From: Corynebacterium urinipleomorphum
GTDB lineage: Bacteria > Actinomycetota > Actinomycetes > Mycobacteriales > Mycobacteriaceae
Direction of reading: 5' to 3'
DNA length: 64,000 nt
NCBI RefSeq assembly: GCF_900155535.1
Contig: NZ_LT706963.1
Location: 349,029 to 413,028 of the forward strand
Position 1 is the stretch's first letter. Each line of letters opens with the position of its first letter. The notes beneath the pieces are model-generated. The model saw only the letters and a program-made list of their open reading frames with translations, was not told where the DNA came from and did no database searches. A program made the position numbers and the translations under genes. Shown piece by piece: positions 9,659 to 16,050 of this stretch.

Positions 9659-9692
9659 ACGCGCTCCGCGTTTTTCGCGGGGCGCGTTTTTC
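9659..9692 (+). terminator. Rho-independent terminator after tRNA-Tyr
   Basis: GCGCTCCGCG (9661-9670), loop TTTTT, CGCGGGGCGC (one G-T pair), then GTTTTTC. A strong stem with a T-run directly after the tRNA. Confidence 0.85.
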
Positions 9693-9889
9693 TATGCCCT
9701 GCAGCCGCAACCAAGCTCGCTCCAGCGGCCGGTCTTGAAAGCTGTCTCCAATGCGGCGTTGGATGGCGGTATAGCTGCGTTATAAACACCGCAATAATAC
9801 TGTGTGGCCAGGCGATTTGTATGTGAAGCATGTGTCGGGTTAATCTTTCAAAGGCTTCAAACGAGCGGGTAAACGCTTAAGAGGCTTAA
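9693..9889. other. Spacer between tRNA-Tyr and tRNA-Thr
   Basis: About 200 bases, noticeably more A/T-rich than the surroundings, with no convincing gene. It must hold the promoter of the tRNA-Thr/Met/Trp genes, but I cannot choose one hexamer pair with confidence. Confidence 0.4.
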
Positions 9890-9962
9890 GCCCCCTTAGC
9901 TCAGTCGGCAGAGCGTCTCCATGGTAAGGAGAAGGTCAACAGTTCGATTCTGTTAGGGGGCT
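9890..9962 (+). tRNA. tRNA-Thr (GGU)
   Basis: Acceptor GCCCCCT (9890-9896) pairs with AGGGGGC (9955-9961). D-arm TAGCTCAGTCGGCAGAGC. The anticodon stem TCTCC/GGAGA encloses ATGGTAA with anticodon GGT. CCA is not encoded. Confidence 0.95.
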
Positions 9963-9991
9963 CTGTTGTTTGCTGGCAACGGCAAGCACAT

Positions 9992-10063
9992 GGCGGTGTA
10001 GCTCAGTGGTAGAGCAAGCGACTCATAATCGCTGTGTCGAGAGTTCAATTCTCTCCATCGCTA
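9992..10063 (+). tRNA. tRNA-Met (CAU), elongator type
   Basis: Acceptor GGCGGTG pairs with CATCGCT with two G-T pairs. The D-arm is regular and the anticodon loop CTCATAA carries CAT. It lacks the features of an initiator (no C1-A72 mismatch, and no run of three G-C pairs in the anticodon stem). CCA is not encoded. A CAT anticodon could also be a lysidine-modified tRNA-Ile2, but position beside tRNA-Thr and -Trp before secE fits tRNA-Met. Confidence 0.88.
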
Positions 10064-10194
10064 CTCATCACTCCGGTCTCGGTCGGGGAGATGTGCTCAC
10101 CCTCTCCGGGATCGTTCCGGTGCCGTGGTAGGGTTGGCGTACTGTCGCCGAACCGCTCGAGTGATCGGGCTCCGGCGAAAATGACAGTGCACCT

Positions 10195-10270
10195 AGGGGC
10201 GTGGCGCAATTGGTAGCGCAACGGTCTCCAAAACCGTAGGTTGCAGGTTCGAGTCCTGTCGCCCCTGCCA
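10195..10270 (+). tRNA. tRNA-Trp (CCA)
   Basis: Acceptor AGGGGCG (10195-10201) pairs with CGCCCCT (10260-10266), discriminator G, CCA encoded (10268-10270). The anticodon loop CTCCAAA carries CCA. It lies 23 bases before secE, the usual actinobacterial arrangement. Confidence 0.95.
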
Positions 10271-10293
10271 AATAGACCAAGTCGAGGAGAGCT

Positions 10294-10617
10294 GTGACTG
10301 ATAACCAGCCTGGACGGAACACCGCTAAGCCGACCGGCAAGCGCCAGCGCAGTGGTGCTAGCTCCGTCACCTCCGACTCTTACCAGGAGAAGCGCGTCGA
10401 AAAGGCTGCTCCCGAAGATCAGGACAACACCGGCAACGGTGTCGCCGCATTCCCCGGTGAAGTTGTCAGCGAGATGCGCAAGGTCGTCTGGCCCACCGGC
10501 CGCCAGATGGTCAACTACACGCTGATCGTCTTCGGCTTCCTCATCGTTCTCACGGCCCTTGTCTGGGGCGTGGACCAGGGCGCTGCCTGGGTAGTTGAAA
10601 AGGTCCTGGTCCCTTAA
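10294..10617 (+). CDS. secE: Preprotein translocase subunit SecE
   Basis: A 107-residue SecE of the short, single-span actinobacterial type. A ~60-residue polar N-terminus precedes the conserved amphipathic helix FPGEVVSEMRKVVWPTGRQ and one transmembrane helix (TLIVFGFLIVLTALVWGV). SecE clamps the two halves of SecY in the inner membrane. The GTG start has Shine-Dalgarno GAGGAG 5-10 bases upstream. It lies between tRNA-Trp and nusG as in most bacteria, but is followed by its own terminator. Confidence 0.95.
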   Translation: MTDNQPGRNTAKPTGKRQRSGASSVTSDSYQEKRVEKAAPEDQDNTGNGVAAFPGEVVSEMRKVVWPTGRQMVNYTLIVFGFLIVLTALVWGVDQGAAWVVEKVLVP

Positions 10618-10643
10618 GCTATACTTCCGCAGTAGAGAAAAAC

Positions 10644-10684
10644 ATCCCGCCTCCCAGCCACTGGGTAAGGCGGGATCAGTTTTT
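10644..10684 (+). terminator. Terminator between secE and nusG
   Basis: ATCCCGCCT (10644-10652) pairs with AGGCGGGAT (10668-10676). A nested CCCAG-CCA-CTGGG helix lies inside, and CAGTTTTT follows. It implies that secE transcripts end, or are attenuated, before nusG. Confidence 0.85.
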
Positions 10685-10778
10685 CGCCCGGCGGGTAAGC
10701 TGGGCACCACTCACAGGACTGAAACACTTACCCATCGTGACCGCAGCTGCGGCGCGAACCTTAACTCAAGGAGCGGAC

Positions 10779-11738
10779 ATGGCAGACGATAACCAGTACA
10801 GCAAGGAAGCCAACGAAGCCGAGATGGTTGCCGAGGGCGGCGCAGTGCAGGAGTCCACTGACCCCGAACCCACTGATGACGACAACGCTGAAAGCGAGTC
10901 CGATTCGGACTCTGACTCTGCCTCAGCCTCCGACGAATCCAGCGCCTCCGAGGATGACACGGAGCTCCAGAGCGAGGAAATGGTTGCCGAGGGTGATGTT
11001 CCGGAGCAGCCGATCCAGGAAGCTGACGCGGAAGGCGTGACCGATGCAGAAGCAGCTCTCGGCGCAGAACCGGAGGAGAACGCCGACGCCGAGTACAAGC
11101 GCCGCCTGCGCGAGTACACCCGCGAGCTGAAGAAGCTGCCGGGCCAGTGGTACATCATCCAGTCCTACTCGGGCTACGAGAACAAGGTGAAGACCAACCT
11201 GGACATGCGTATCCAGACGCTCGAGGTGGAGGACTCCATCTACGACGTGGTCGTGCCCATCGAGCAGGCAGTGGAGCTCAAGGACGGCAAGAAGAAGATC
11301 GTCAAACGCAAGCTTCTTCCGGGCTATGTTCTCGTCCGCATGGACATCAATGACGCCGCGTGGTCCGTGGTCCGCGAGACCCCGGGTGTGACCTCCTTCG
11401 TGGGCAACGAGGGCAACGCCACCCCGGTCAAGCACCGCGACGTGGCTAAGTTCCTCATGCCTAAGGAGCCGAAGGTCGACGACGACCTGTCCAAGACCGA
11501 CGCGAACGCAGAGGGCGAGACCGTCATCGCCATGCCGGAGGAAGAAGCCAAGCCGAAGGTCGCCCACGACTTCCAGGTTGGCGAGGCTGTCACCATTCTG
11601 TCCGGTGCGCTCGCCAGCGTCTCGGCCACGATCAACGAGATCGACCCGGAGACCGGCAAGATCCAGGCGCTCGTGTCCATCTTCGGCCGCGAGACCCCGG
11701 TCGAGCTCACCGCCGACCAGATCGAACGCATCATGTAG
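10779..11738 (+). CDS. nusG: Transcription termination/antitermination factor NusG
   Basis: A 319-residue NusG. Residues 1-105 are a very acidic Ser/Asp/Glu-rich extension (runs such as SESDSDSDSASASDESSAS) usual in actinobacteria and absent from E. coli. The NGN domain follows (LPGQWYIIQSYSGYENKVK ... LLPGYVLVRM ... TPGVTSFVG), then an acidic linker and the KOW domain (FQVGEAVTILSGALASVSATI ... IFGRETPVEL). It binds RNA polymerase and modulates pausing and Rho or ribosome coupling. The ATG at 10779 has AAGGAG about seven bases upstream. An in-frame GTG at 10737 is possible but lacks a ribosome-binding site. Confidence 0.95.
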   Translation: MADDNQYSKEANEAEMVAEGGAVQESTDPEPTDDDNAESESDSDSDSASASDESSASEDDTELQSEEMVAEGDVPEQPIQEADAEGVTDAEAALGAEPEENADAEYKRRLREYTRELKKLPGQWYIIQSYSGYENKVKTNLDMRIQTLEVEDSIYDVVVPIEQAVELKDGKKKIVKRKLLPGYVLVRMDINDAAWSVVRETPGVTSFVGNEGNATPVKHRDVAKFLMPKEPKVDDDLSKTDANAEGETVIAMPEEEAKPKVAHDFQVGEAVTILSGALASVSATINEIDPETGKIQALVSIFGRETPVELTADQIERIM

Positions 11739-11761
11739 CTCAGAGCATCGCTTTGCGACGG

Positions 11762-11786
11762 ACCCGGCTAGAAAGCCGGGTCTTTT
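11762..11786 (+). terminator. Terminator after nusG
   Basis: ACCCGGCT (11762-11769), loop AGAA, AGCCGGGT (11774-11781), then CTTTTGC. It separates nusG from the rplKA unit. Confidence 0.85.
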
Positions 11787-11791
11787 GCGAT

Positions 11792-11820
11792 TTGGGCTGG
11801 TGGCGCGCGGCGGATACACT
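11792..11820 (+). promoter_or_regulatory. Promoter of the rplKA operon
   Basis: TTGGGC (11792-11797), 17-base spacer, TACACT (11815-11820). Correct spacing and a TAnnnT -10 box, directly after the nusG terminator. The transcript would have a leader of about 160 bases before rplK. Confidence 0.6.
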
Positions 11821-11865
11821 GACTCCTTGTGCTTTGGCAGCGCTGACCTGATCAGAGGCTCCGAA

Positions 11866-11907
11866 GTGCGAAAGAAACGTGAACGTCCCCGGTGGCTGCG
11901 TCGATAA
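11866..11907 (+). CDS. Arg/Lys-rich leader peptide upstream of rplK (candidate uORF)
   Basis: A 13-residue reading frame, MRKKRERPRWLRR then TAA, in the rplK leader. It begins at GTG with a good Shine-Dalgarno (AGAGG, 11854-11858) seven bases upstream. Eight of 13 residues are basic. It lies inside the transcript predicted from the promoter at 11792-11820 and ends 80 bases before rplK. It could be a regulatory leader peptide or just a chance frame in a structured leader. No known counterpart comes to mind. Confidence 0.35.
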   Translation: MRKKRERPRWLRR

Positions 11908-11987
11908 GCGAAATGCGTTGGTGCGGCATCCGGAAGGCCCAGTTATTCATCGTGGCTGCGGCCTGTACCTAGGAAAGAGGTAATCCG

Positions 11988-12416
11988 ATGGCAAAGAAGA
12001 AGGTCACCGGCCTGATCAAACTGCAGATCGAGGCTGGTATGGCAAACCCGGCTCCGCCGGTCGGCCCGGCTCTCGGTGCTCACGGTGTCAACATCGTCGA
12101 GTTCACCAAGGCCTACAACGCTGCGACCGAGTCCATGCGCGGCAACATCGTCCCGGTGGAGATCACGGTCTACGAAGACCGCTCCTTCGACTTCATTCTG
12201 AAGTCCCCGCCGGCCGCGAAGCTGCTGCTCAAGGCTGCCGGCCTGCAGAAGGGCTCCGGCGTTCCCCACACTGACAAGGTCGGTTCCGTGACCTGGGAGC
12301 AGTGCAAGGAGATCGCTGAGACCAAGAAGAACGACCTCAACGCCCGCGACATCGAGGCAGGTGCCGCCATCATCGCCGGCACCGCCCGCTCCATGGGCAT
12401 CACGGTGGAGAAGTAA
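11988..12416 (+). CDS. rplK: 50S ribosomal protein L11
   Basis: A 142-residue L11, full length. The N-terminal domain starts [28 protein letters not shown], with the conserved Pro-rich helix contacted by thiostrepton and by L10/L12-linked factors. The C-terminal RNA-binding domain includes KTAGL-type AAGLQKGSG and ends [23 protein letters not shown]. It binds the 23S rRNA GTPase centre and is needed for RelA/Rel activation. Shine-Dalgarno AAAGAGG lies upstream. It is first in a two-gene operon with rplA. Confidence 0.97.
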   Translation: MAKKKVTGLIKLQIEAGMANPAPPVGPALGAHGVNIVEFTKAYNAATESMRGNIVPVEITVYEDRSFDFILKSPPAAKLLLKAAGLQKGSGVPHTDKVGSVTWEQCKEIAETKKNDLNARDIEAGAAIIAGTARSMGITVEK

Positions 12417-12538
12417 ACCGCTCCACTTCGTTTCGGCTACGTCCCTCGCTGGGGCCTAGCCGGTGGGAGGGTCTGGTCTGACCCGCACCACACTTCCAAC
12501 TACTGACATGTCACTATCTGACAAGTAAGGAACTCAAC

Positions 12539-13249
12539 ATGGCCAAGAAGCACTCCAAGGCTTACGCCGAGCAGCTGGCAAAGGTTGACCGCGAGAACCT
12601 GTACTCCCCGCTCGAGGCAGTCAAGCTCGCCAAGGAAACCTCTTCCGAGAAGTACGACGCGACCATCGACGTTGCAATGCGTCTGTCCGTCGACCCGCGC
12701 AAGGCTGATCAGCTGGTCCGCGGCACCGTCAACCTGCCGAACGGCACCGGTAAGACCGTCCGCGTCGCAGTCTTCGCCGAGGGCGAGAACGCCACTAAGG
12801 CACAGGAAGCTGGCGCAGACATCGTCGGCTCCGACGAGCTGATCGAGCAGATCAACGCCGGCAACATCGACTTCGACGTCGCTATTGCCACCCCGGACCA
12901 GATGGCGAAGGTCGGCCGCGTTGCCCGCGTCCTCGGCCCGCGTGGTCTCATGCCGAACCCGAAGACCGGCACCGTCACCCCGGACGTGGCTAAGGCTGTT
13001 TCCGAGTCCAAGGGCGGCAAGATCGCCTTCCGCGTGGACAAGGCTTCCAACCTCCACGCCCTGATCGGCAAGGCATCCTTCACCCCGGAGCAGCTCGCCG
13101 AGAACTACGGCGCGCTCCTGGACGAGGTCATCCGCCTGAAGCCGGCCTCCGCTAAGGGCATCTACCTGAAGAAGATCACCGTCTCTGCCACCCAGGGTCC
13201 CGGCGTTCCGGTCGACCCGTCTGTGCAGAAGAACTACACCGAGGCGTAA
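12539..13249 (+). CDS. rplA: 50S ribosomal protein L1
   Basis: A 236-residue L1 of standard length. It has the conserved [22 protein letters not shown] segment and the RNA-binding loop [19 protein letters not shown]1 forms the mobile stalk at the E-site and in many bacteria represses its own rplKA mRNA. The Shine-Dalgarno is AAGGAA. A strong terminator follows, so rplKA is a closed unit separated from rplJL by almost 10 kb of other genes. Confidence 0.97.
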   Translation: MAKKHSKAYAEQLAKVDRENLYSPLEAVKLAKETSSEKYDATIDVAMRLSVDPRKADQLVRGTVNLPNGTGKTVRVAVFAEGENATKAQEAGADIVGSDELIEQINAGNIDFDVAIATPDQMAKVGRVARVLGPRGLMPNPKTGTVTPDVAKAVSESKGGKIAFRVDKASNLHALIGKASFTPEQLAENYGALLDEVIRLKPASAKGIYLKKITVSATQGPGVPVDPSVQKNYTEA

Positions 13250-13291
13250 ATGGTGTGAGGCGCTAGCGCCTCCTCATCGTCTCGTGCATCT

Positions 13292-13315
13292 GACCCCGCT
13301 TCGGCGGGGTCTTTT
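13292..13315 (+). terminator. Terminator after rplA
   Basis: GACCCCGC-TTCG-GCGGGGTC (13292-13311), then TTTT. A perfect stem with a tetraloop and a T-run. Confidence 0.92.
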
Positions 13316-13389
13316 GCTTTGGTGACCGGTGCCCTAAGTTCTTGGGATCCTTGCAATGCTGGCTGGAAGGCTGGAGCCTGCGGGGCCGA

Positions 13390-13436
13390 AATCGGAACGG
13401 AACCGATTACGTCTCCGCGCCGTCTAACTATGCAGA
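13390..13436 (+). promoter_or_regulatory. Possible autoregulated promoter of the rRNase cassette
   Basis: AATCGG (13390-13395) and CCGATT (13403-13408) form a perfect inverted repeat around AACGGAA. It covers the -35 position for a possible -10 TAACTA (13425-13430). A second small inverted repeat, GTCT...AGAC, flanks the -10. The layout resembles an operator bound by a toxin-antitoxin complex, but this is inferred from position only. Confidence 0.3.
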
Positions 13437-13450
13437 CGGGAGGGGGCGTT

Positions 13451-13687
13451 TTGGCCGCGAGTTATATTCCTCGACCGAAGAAGAGCTTTGTCAACAGTTT
13501 GGAAAGAGTACGCGGGCGCGGGGCGCCTCGTTGGAGGGATCGGAAAGCCAGACGTATTTTTGAGTATGACCCCTTGCATGGGCACATTGAGGGCTATAAC
13601 CTGCGGGGAAAGCATGTTGGAGTGTTCGACGTGATCTCAGGCGAGCTAATTGGCCCGGCAGTGAAAGGGAGGAGGATCGATGTTTAA
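13451..13687 (+). CDS. Small colicin-E3-type (cloacin) rRNase toxin
   Basis: A 78-residue protein consisting almost only of the cytotoxic domain of colicin E3 / pyocin S6. The core ARRIFEYDPLHGHIEGYN ... GKHVGVFDVISGELIGP matches the E3 pattern IYEWDxQHGxxExY...GxHLGxFD. D40, H43 and E47 (numbered from TTG 13451) have the same D-x2-H-x3-E spacing as the catalytic Asp510-His513-Glu517 of colicin E3, which cuts 16S rRNA in the decoding site. There are no translocation or receptor domains, so it is probably an intracellular toxin. The TTG start was chosen for its very strong upstream GGGAGGGGG; an in-frame ATG at 13430 would add seven residues. It overlaps the partner gene by eight bases. Confidence 0.75.
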   Translation: MAASYIPRPKKSFVNSLERVRGRGAPRWRDRKARRIFEYDPLHGHIEGYNLRGKHVGVFDVISGELIGPAVKGRRIDV

Positions 13688-13901
13688 GACGTATGTGGAC
13701 GCGTGCCTCGACGGGGATGCGCGCCCGGAAGATGTCGACGACTGGGTCGATGCATGGCACGACGATGCACCGGGAAGCGAGAACCTTTCACTCGATGCCT
13801 TCCTTGGTTTCACGTCAGAGGAATACGGCCGATGGGCGAGGGACGGGTCTGCCCTGCAGGAGATCCTCGACCACCGCCGGTCCCAGCGGCAGACCGTGTG
13901 A
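13680..13901 (+). CDS. Cognate immunity/antitoxin-like protein of the rRNase
   Basis: A 73-residue acidic protein: YVDACLDGDARPEDVDDWVDAWH, then a linker, LDAFLGFTSEEYGRWARDG, and a helix ending ILDHRR. This 'D-D-W-V-D-x-W-H ... F-L-G-x-T-x-E-E-Y' pattern resembles small partner proteins found next to compact toxins of several families; I recall the pattern but cannot name a Pfam entry. The ATG (13680) lies inside the last codons of the toxin gene and is preceded by GGGAGGAGG, giving tight coupling. Neutralisation of the rRNase is inferred from position, size and acidity. Confidence 0.65.
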   Translation: MFKTYVDACLDGDARPEDVDDWVDAWHDDAPGSENLSLDAFLGFTSEEYGRWARDGSALQEILDHRRSQRQTV

Positions 13902-14206
13902 TGTCTAGAAAGTCTGCGTGACTGTGTCAATGCCTCGGGCAATTGCTCGGGGCATTCTGGCGTTAAGCAGCGCGAGTATGTCAGCTTGGCGTAGTGCTTT
14001 TTTGGGGGGAGTTGCCACGGATGAACCACTGCTCATGAGCCGAACCTCATCAATCGGGGCGGCAGCTAGTTGCCTTCAGGCGCAATCACCGCGTGATCCT
14101 GCCCTGCGGCATGTTGTACTTCCACTCGACTCATCCAAGGAAGTTCATGGCGCGATGCCGAAGAACCCCCTAGGCGCCCATGTTCAGCAACCTCCCCGGA
14201 GCTTAT
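13902..14206. other. Non-coding stretch with a 28-base imperfect palindrome
   Basis: No convincing gene on either strand; a 105-codon frame at 13918-14235 is low-complexity and has no ribosome-binding site. AATGCCTCGGGCAA (13929-13942) and TTGCTCGGGGCATT (13943-13956) are complementary at 12 of 14 positions. This makes a long hairpin just after the toxin cassette. It lacks a T-run, so it could be an mRNA-stabilising or inefficient terminator structure. Confidence 0.4.
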
Positions 14207-14221
14207 TGAAAACAGTTACCA
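14207..14221 (+). promoter_or_regulatory. Distal Zur-like operator
   Basis: TGAAAACAGTTACCA differs from the proximal box (14251-14265) at only two of 15 positions and lies exactly 44 bases (about four helical turns) upstream of it. Confidence 0.45.
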
Positions 14222-14250
14222 CCAAATGTGGGTAGCCTGCCTAAGTAAGA

Positions 14251-14265
14251 TGAAAACCGTTATCA
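14251..14265 (+). promoter_or_regulatory. Proximal Zur-like operator overlapping the promoter
   Basis: TGAAAAC-C-GTTATCA is an inverted repeat with six of seven matched pairs. It shares the TGAAAA...TT-TCA arms of actinobacterial Zur (zinc-uptake repressor) boxes. It covers the -35 region of a plausible -10 TAATCT at 14273-14278, so a bound repressor would block transcription of the following metal-type transporter operon. Assignment to Zur rather than another Fur/DtxR-family metalloregulator is inferred from motif and context. Confidence 0.55.
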
Positions 14266-14322
14266 ATTGCCGTAATCTAGCGCGCGATCATTTCGCACAA
14301 AAATGAAAAGAGGTGCCACGGA

Positions 14323-16050
14323 GTGTCGCGCGTTGGAACAGCGGCGGGGCGGATTCCCCGCGGAAGCGGAAGCGAAGGTGTGCTGGAGCGTGCAGGCATG
14401 GCCGTGTTCAAGACTGTTGTCGTGCTGGTCAGCGGGATTCTCGCCCTGGCCACTGGTGCGGGATACGCGCACGCAGCGGACCTGACGTTGGATCGCGGTC
14501 ACGCGGATGTCTTCCACGTCTCTGCCGACGGCGGAGAACTCACGCTCGACCTGCGGGAGGACGTGACCGGCCAGCACACGACTCACGATCCTGCGGACGT
14601 TCTGCTCGAGGTAGGGGAGAACACCAAGACCGATGTGACTGCCGATGTCGCTGAGATCGGCGAGAGCGGTTACCTCCTGCCGCAGACGCAGGAGCCCGAC
14701 AAGCTGTGGCCCGGCTGGGACACGAACGACGTGAAGTCGGGTGGATTCGATGCCGTTGACATCACATTCGAGGAGGTTGACGGCCCGGGCGAGGTGTACC
14801 TGTTCCAGCAGAAGGGTTTCGGTGACGTCGCCTCCGTGCTCGCCGACGGCGAGCTGGTGCTGTCCCCGGGCAGCGTCATCGAGCAGAAAGAGCCGTCGCA
14901 CGTCCACACCAACTGGCTGTTCACCAAGCCGGGCACGTACACGATGACGGTGAAGGCCAGCGCGAACGGCGAGGAATCGAATGAGGCGACCTACACCTGG
15001 CAGGTCGGCGGTGAAGGATCCGGCGACGACGCCGACACCGACTCTGGCACGGACACTGGGAAGGGCAAGGACCGTTCGGCGACAGCGCTGAGCGGCGGCA
15101 CCTCCGGCAAATCGACGCAGAAGTCCGCACCTAAGAGCGGCGGCAAGACTGAATCGTCCACCAACAAATCGACCACAAACACCAGCGCCACCGCCGGCGG
15201 AAACAGCAACGGCACCGCAGCTGCCGGGCAGCAGGCGCAGACCGGTTCCAGTGGAGGAGACGGCGATGCGGGAGAAAACGGCGAGAAATGCACCGCTGCC
15301 CTGGTCCCGCGTGTGAAGGACGACCGTACCTCGCCGGCGGCGTGGAAGGACCCGGCGGGGCTGACCTTCGGCCTGGGCAACGAGGCGAAAGCGCAGCTGC
15401 CGCAGGCTGTCGGACCGGTTCCGGCGGGAAATGTGTGGATGATCGGTTCCGTGCAGCAGGCAGGCGTGCCGTGGCTGGGAGCGAACACCCAGCACGAGTC
15501 GCTGATCCAGAACACCACCGGCGAGGTGACGTGGGAGCTCACTGGCGTCGACGGTCCAGGCCCGATGGCGGTGTTCACCCAGGGCGGCCTCGGCCAGGTC
15601 GTGGGCGAGGAATGGTTCACCGCTAGCAACGGCAAGGCGCAAGGCAGCCACACTATTCCGGGCAACACGCACGTGCACCCGTCGTGGGTCTTCGGCAAAG
15701 AGGGCACCTACAAGGTGACGGTGAAGCAGTCGGCGAAGACGAAGAGCGGCGAGACCGTGAGCGGAACTGCGACGCTGACCTTCGTCGTCGGTGGGAAGGG
15801 CAACGCGGACAGCGGGCACTTCGATTTCGGATCGATCTATGACGCGGAGGGCAGCTGCTCGTCCGGCGGCGGCGCTGCAGGCGGAGCCGGTGGAAGCGGG
15901 GGCAGCACCGACGCAGCGTCTGGAACCGCGGGCGGCAGTCTCGCGGACACTGGCATGTCCATCATGACCCTGCCATTCGCCATTCTGGGCCTCGGCGTGC
16001 TGGTCTTCGGCGCTGGCATGAGCCGGATTTCCCGGAAGCTGGCCGAATGA
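14323..16050 (+). CDS. Anchored-repeat surface protein with LADTG sorting signal
   Basis: A 575-residue secreted protein. A signal peptide runs from about residue 26 (MAVFKTVVVLVSGILALA) with cleavage likely after AHA. Two copies of the actinobacterial surface-anchored repeat (TIGR03769 / choice-of-anchor M type) follow: the first with LDRGHADVF ... HVHTNWLFTKPGTYTMTV, the second with PWLGANTQ ... HVHPSWVFGKEGTYKVTV. A Ser/Thr/Gly/Lys-rich linker lies between them. The C-terminus has SLADTG, a hydrophobic helix and a basic tail (SRISRKLAE), the LAxTG pattern used by class E sortases. GTG 14323 has AGAGG upstream; ATG 14398 is an alternative. It is the first gene of the transporter operon and overlaps the next by four bases. 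Confidence 0.85.
   Translation: MSRVGTAAGRIPRGSGSEGVLERAGMAVFKTVVVLVSGILALATGAGYAHAADLTLDRGHADVFHVSADGGELTLDLREDVTGQHTTHDPADVLLEVGENTKTDVTADVAEIGESGYLLPQTQEPDKLWPGWDTNDVKSGGFDAVDITFEEVDGPGEVYLFQQKGFGDVASVLADGELVLSPGSVIEQKEPSHVHTNWLFTKPGTYTMTVKASANGEESNEATYTWQVGGEGSGDDADTDSGTDTGKGKDRSATALSGGTSGKSTQKSAPKSGGKTESSTNKSTTNTSATAGGNSNGTAAAGQQAQTGSSGGDGDAGENGEKCTAALVPRVKDDRTSPAAWKDPAGLTFGLGNEAKAQLPQAVGPVPAGNVWMIGSVQQAGVPWLGANTQHESLIQNTTGEVTWELTGVDGPGPMAVFTQGGLGQVVGEEWFTASNGKAQGSHTIPGNTHVHPSWVFGKEGTYKVTVKQSAKTKSGETVSGTATLTFVVGGKGNADSGHFDFGSIYDAEGSCSSGGGAAGGAGGSGGSTDAASGTAGGSLADTGMSIMTLPFAILGLGVLVFGAGMSRISRKLAE

Noticed and set aside
13451..13687. Treating the small rRNase gene as a broken remnant of a full colicin or CDI toxin.
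   Set aside because: The upstream sequence shows no translocation or receptor domain, the gene has its own strong ribosome-binding site, and the catalytic residues are intact.
13918..14235. A 105-codon plus-strand frame between the toxin cassette and the transporter operon.
   Set aside because: No Shine-Dalgarno, low-complexity composition, and it covers the operator region.
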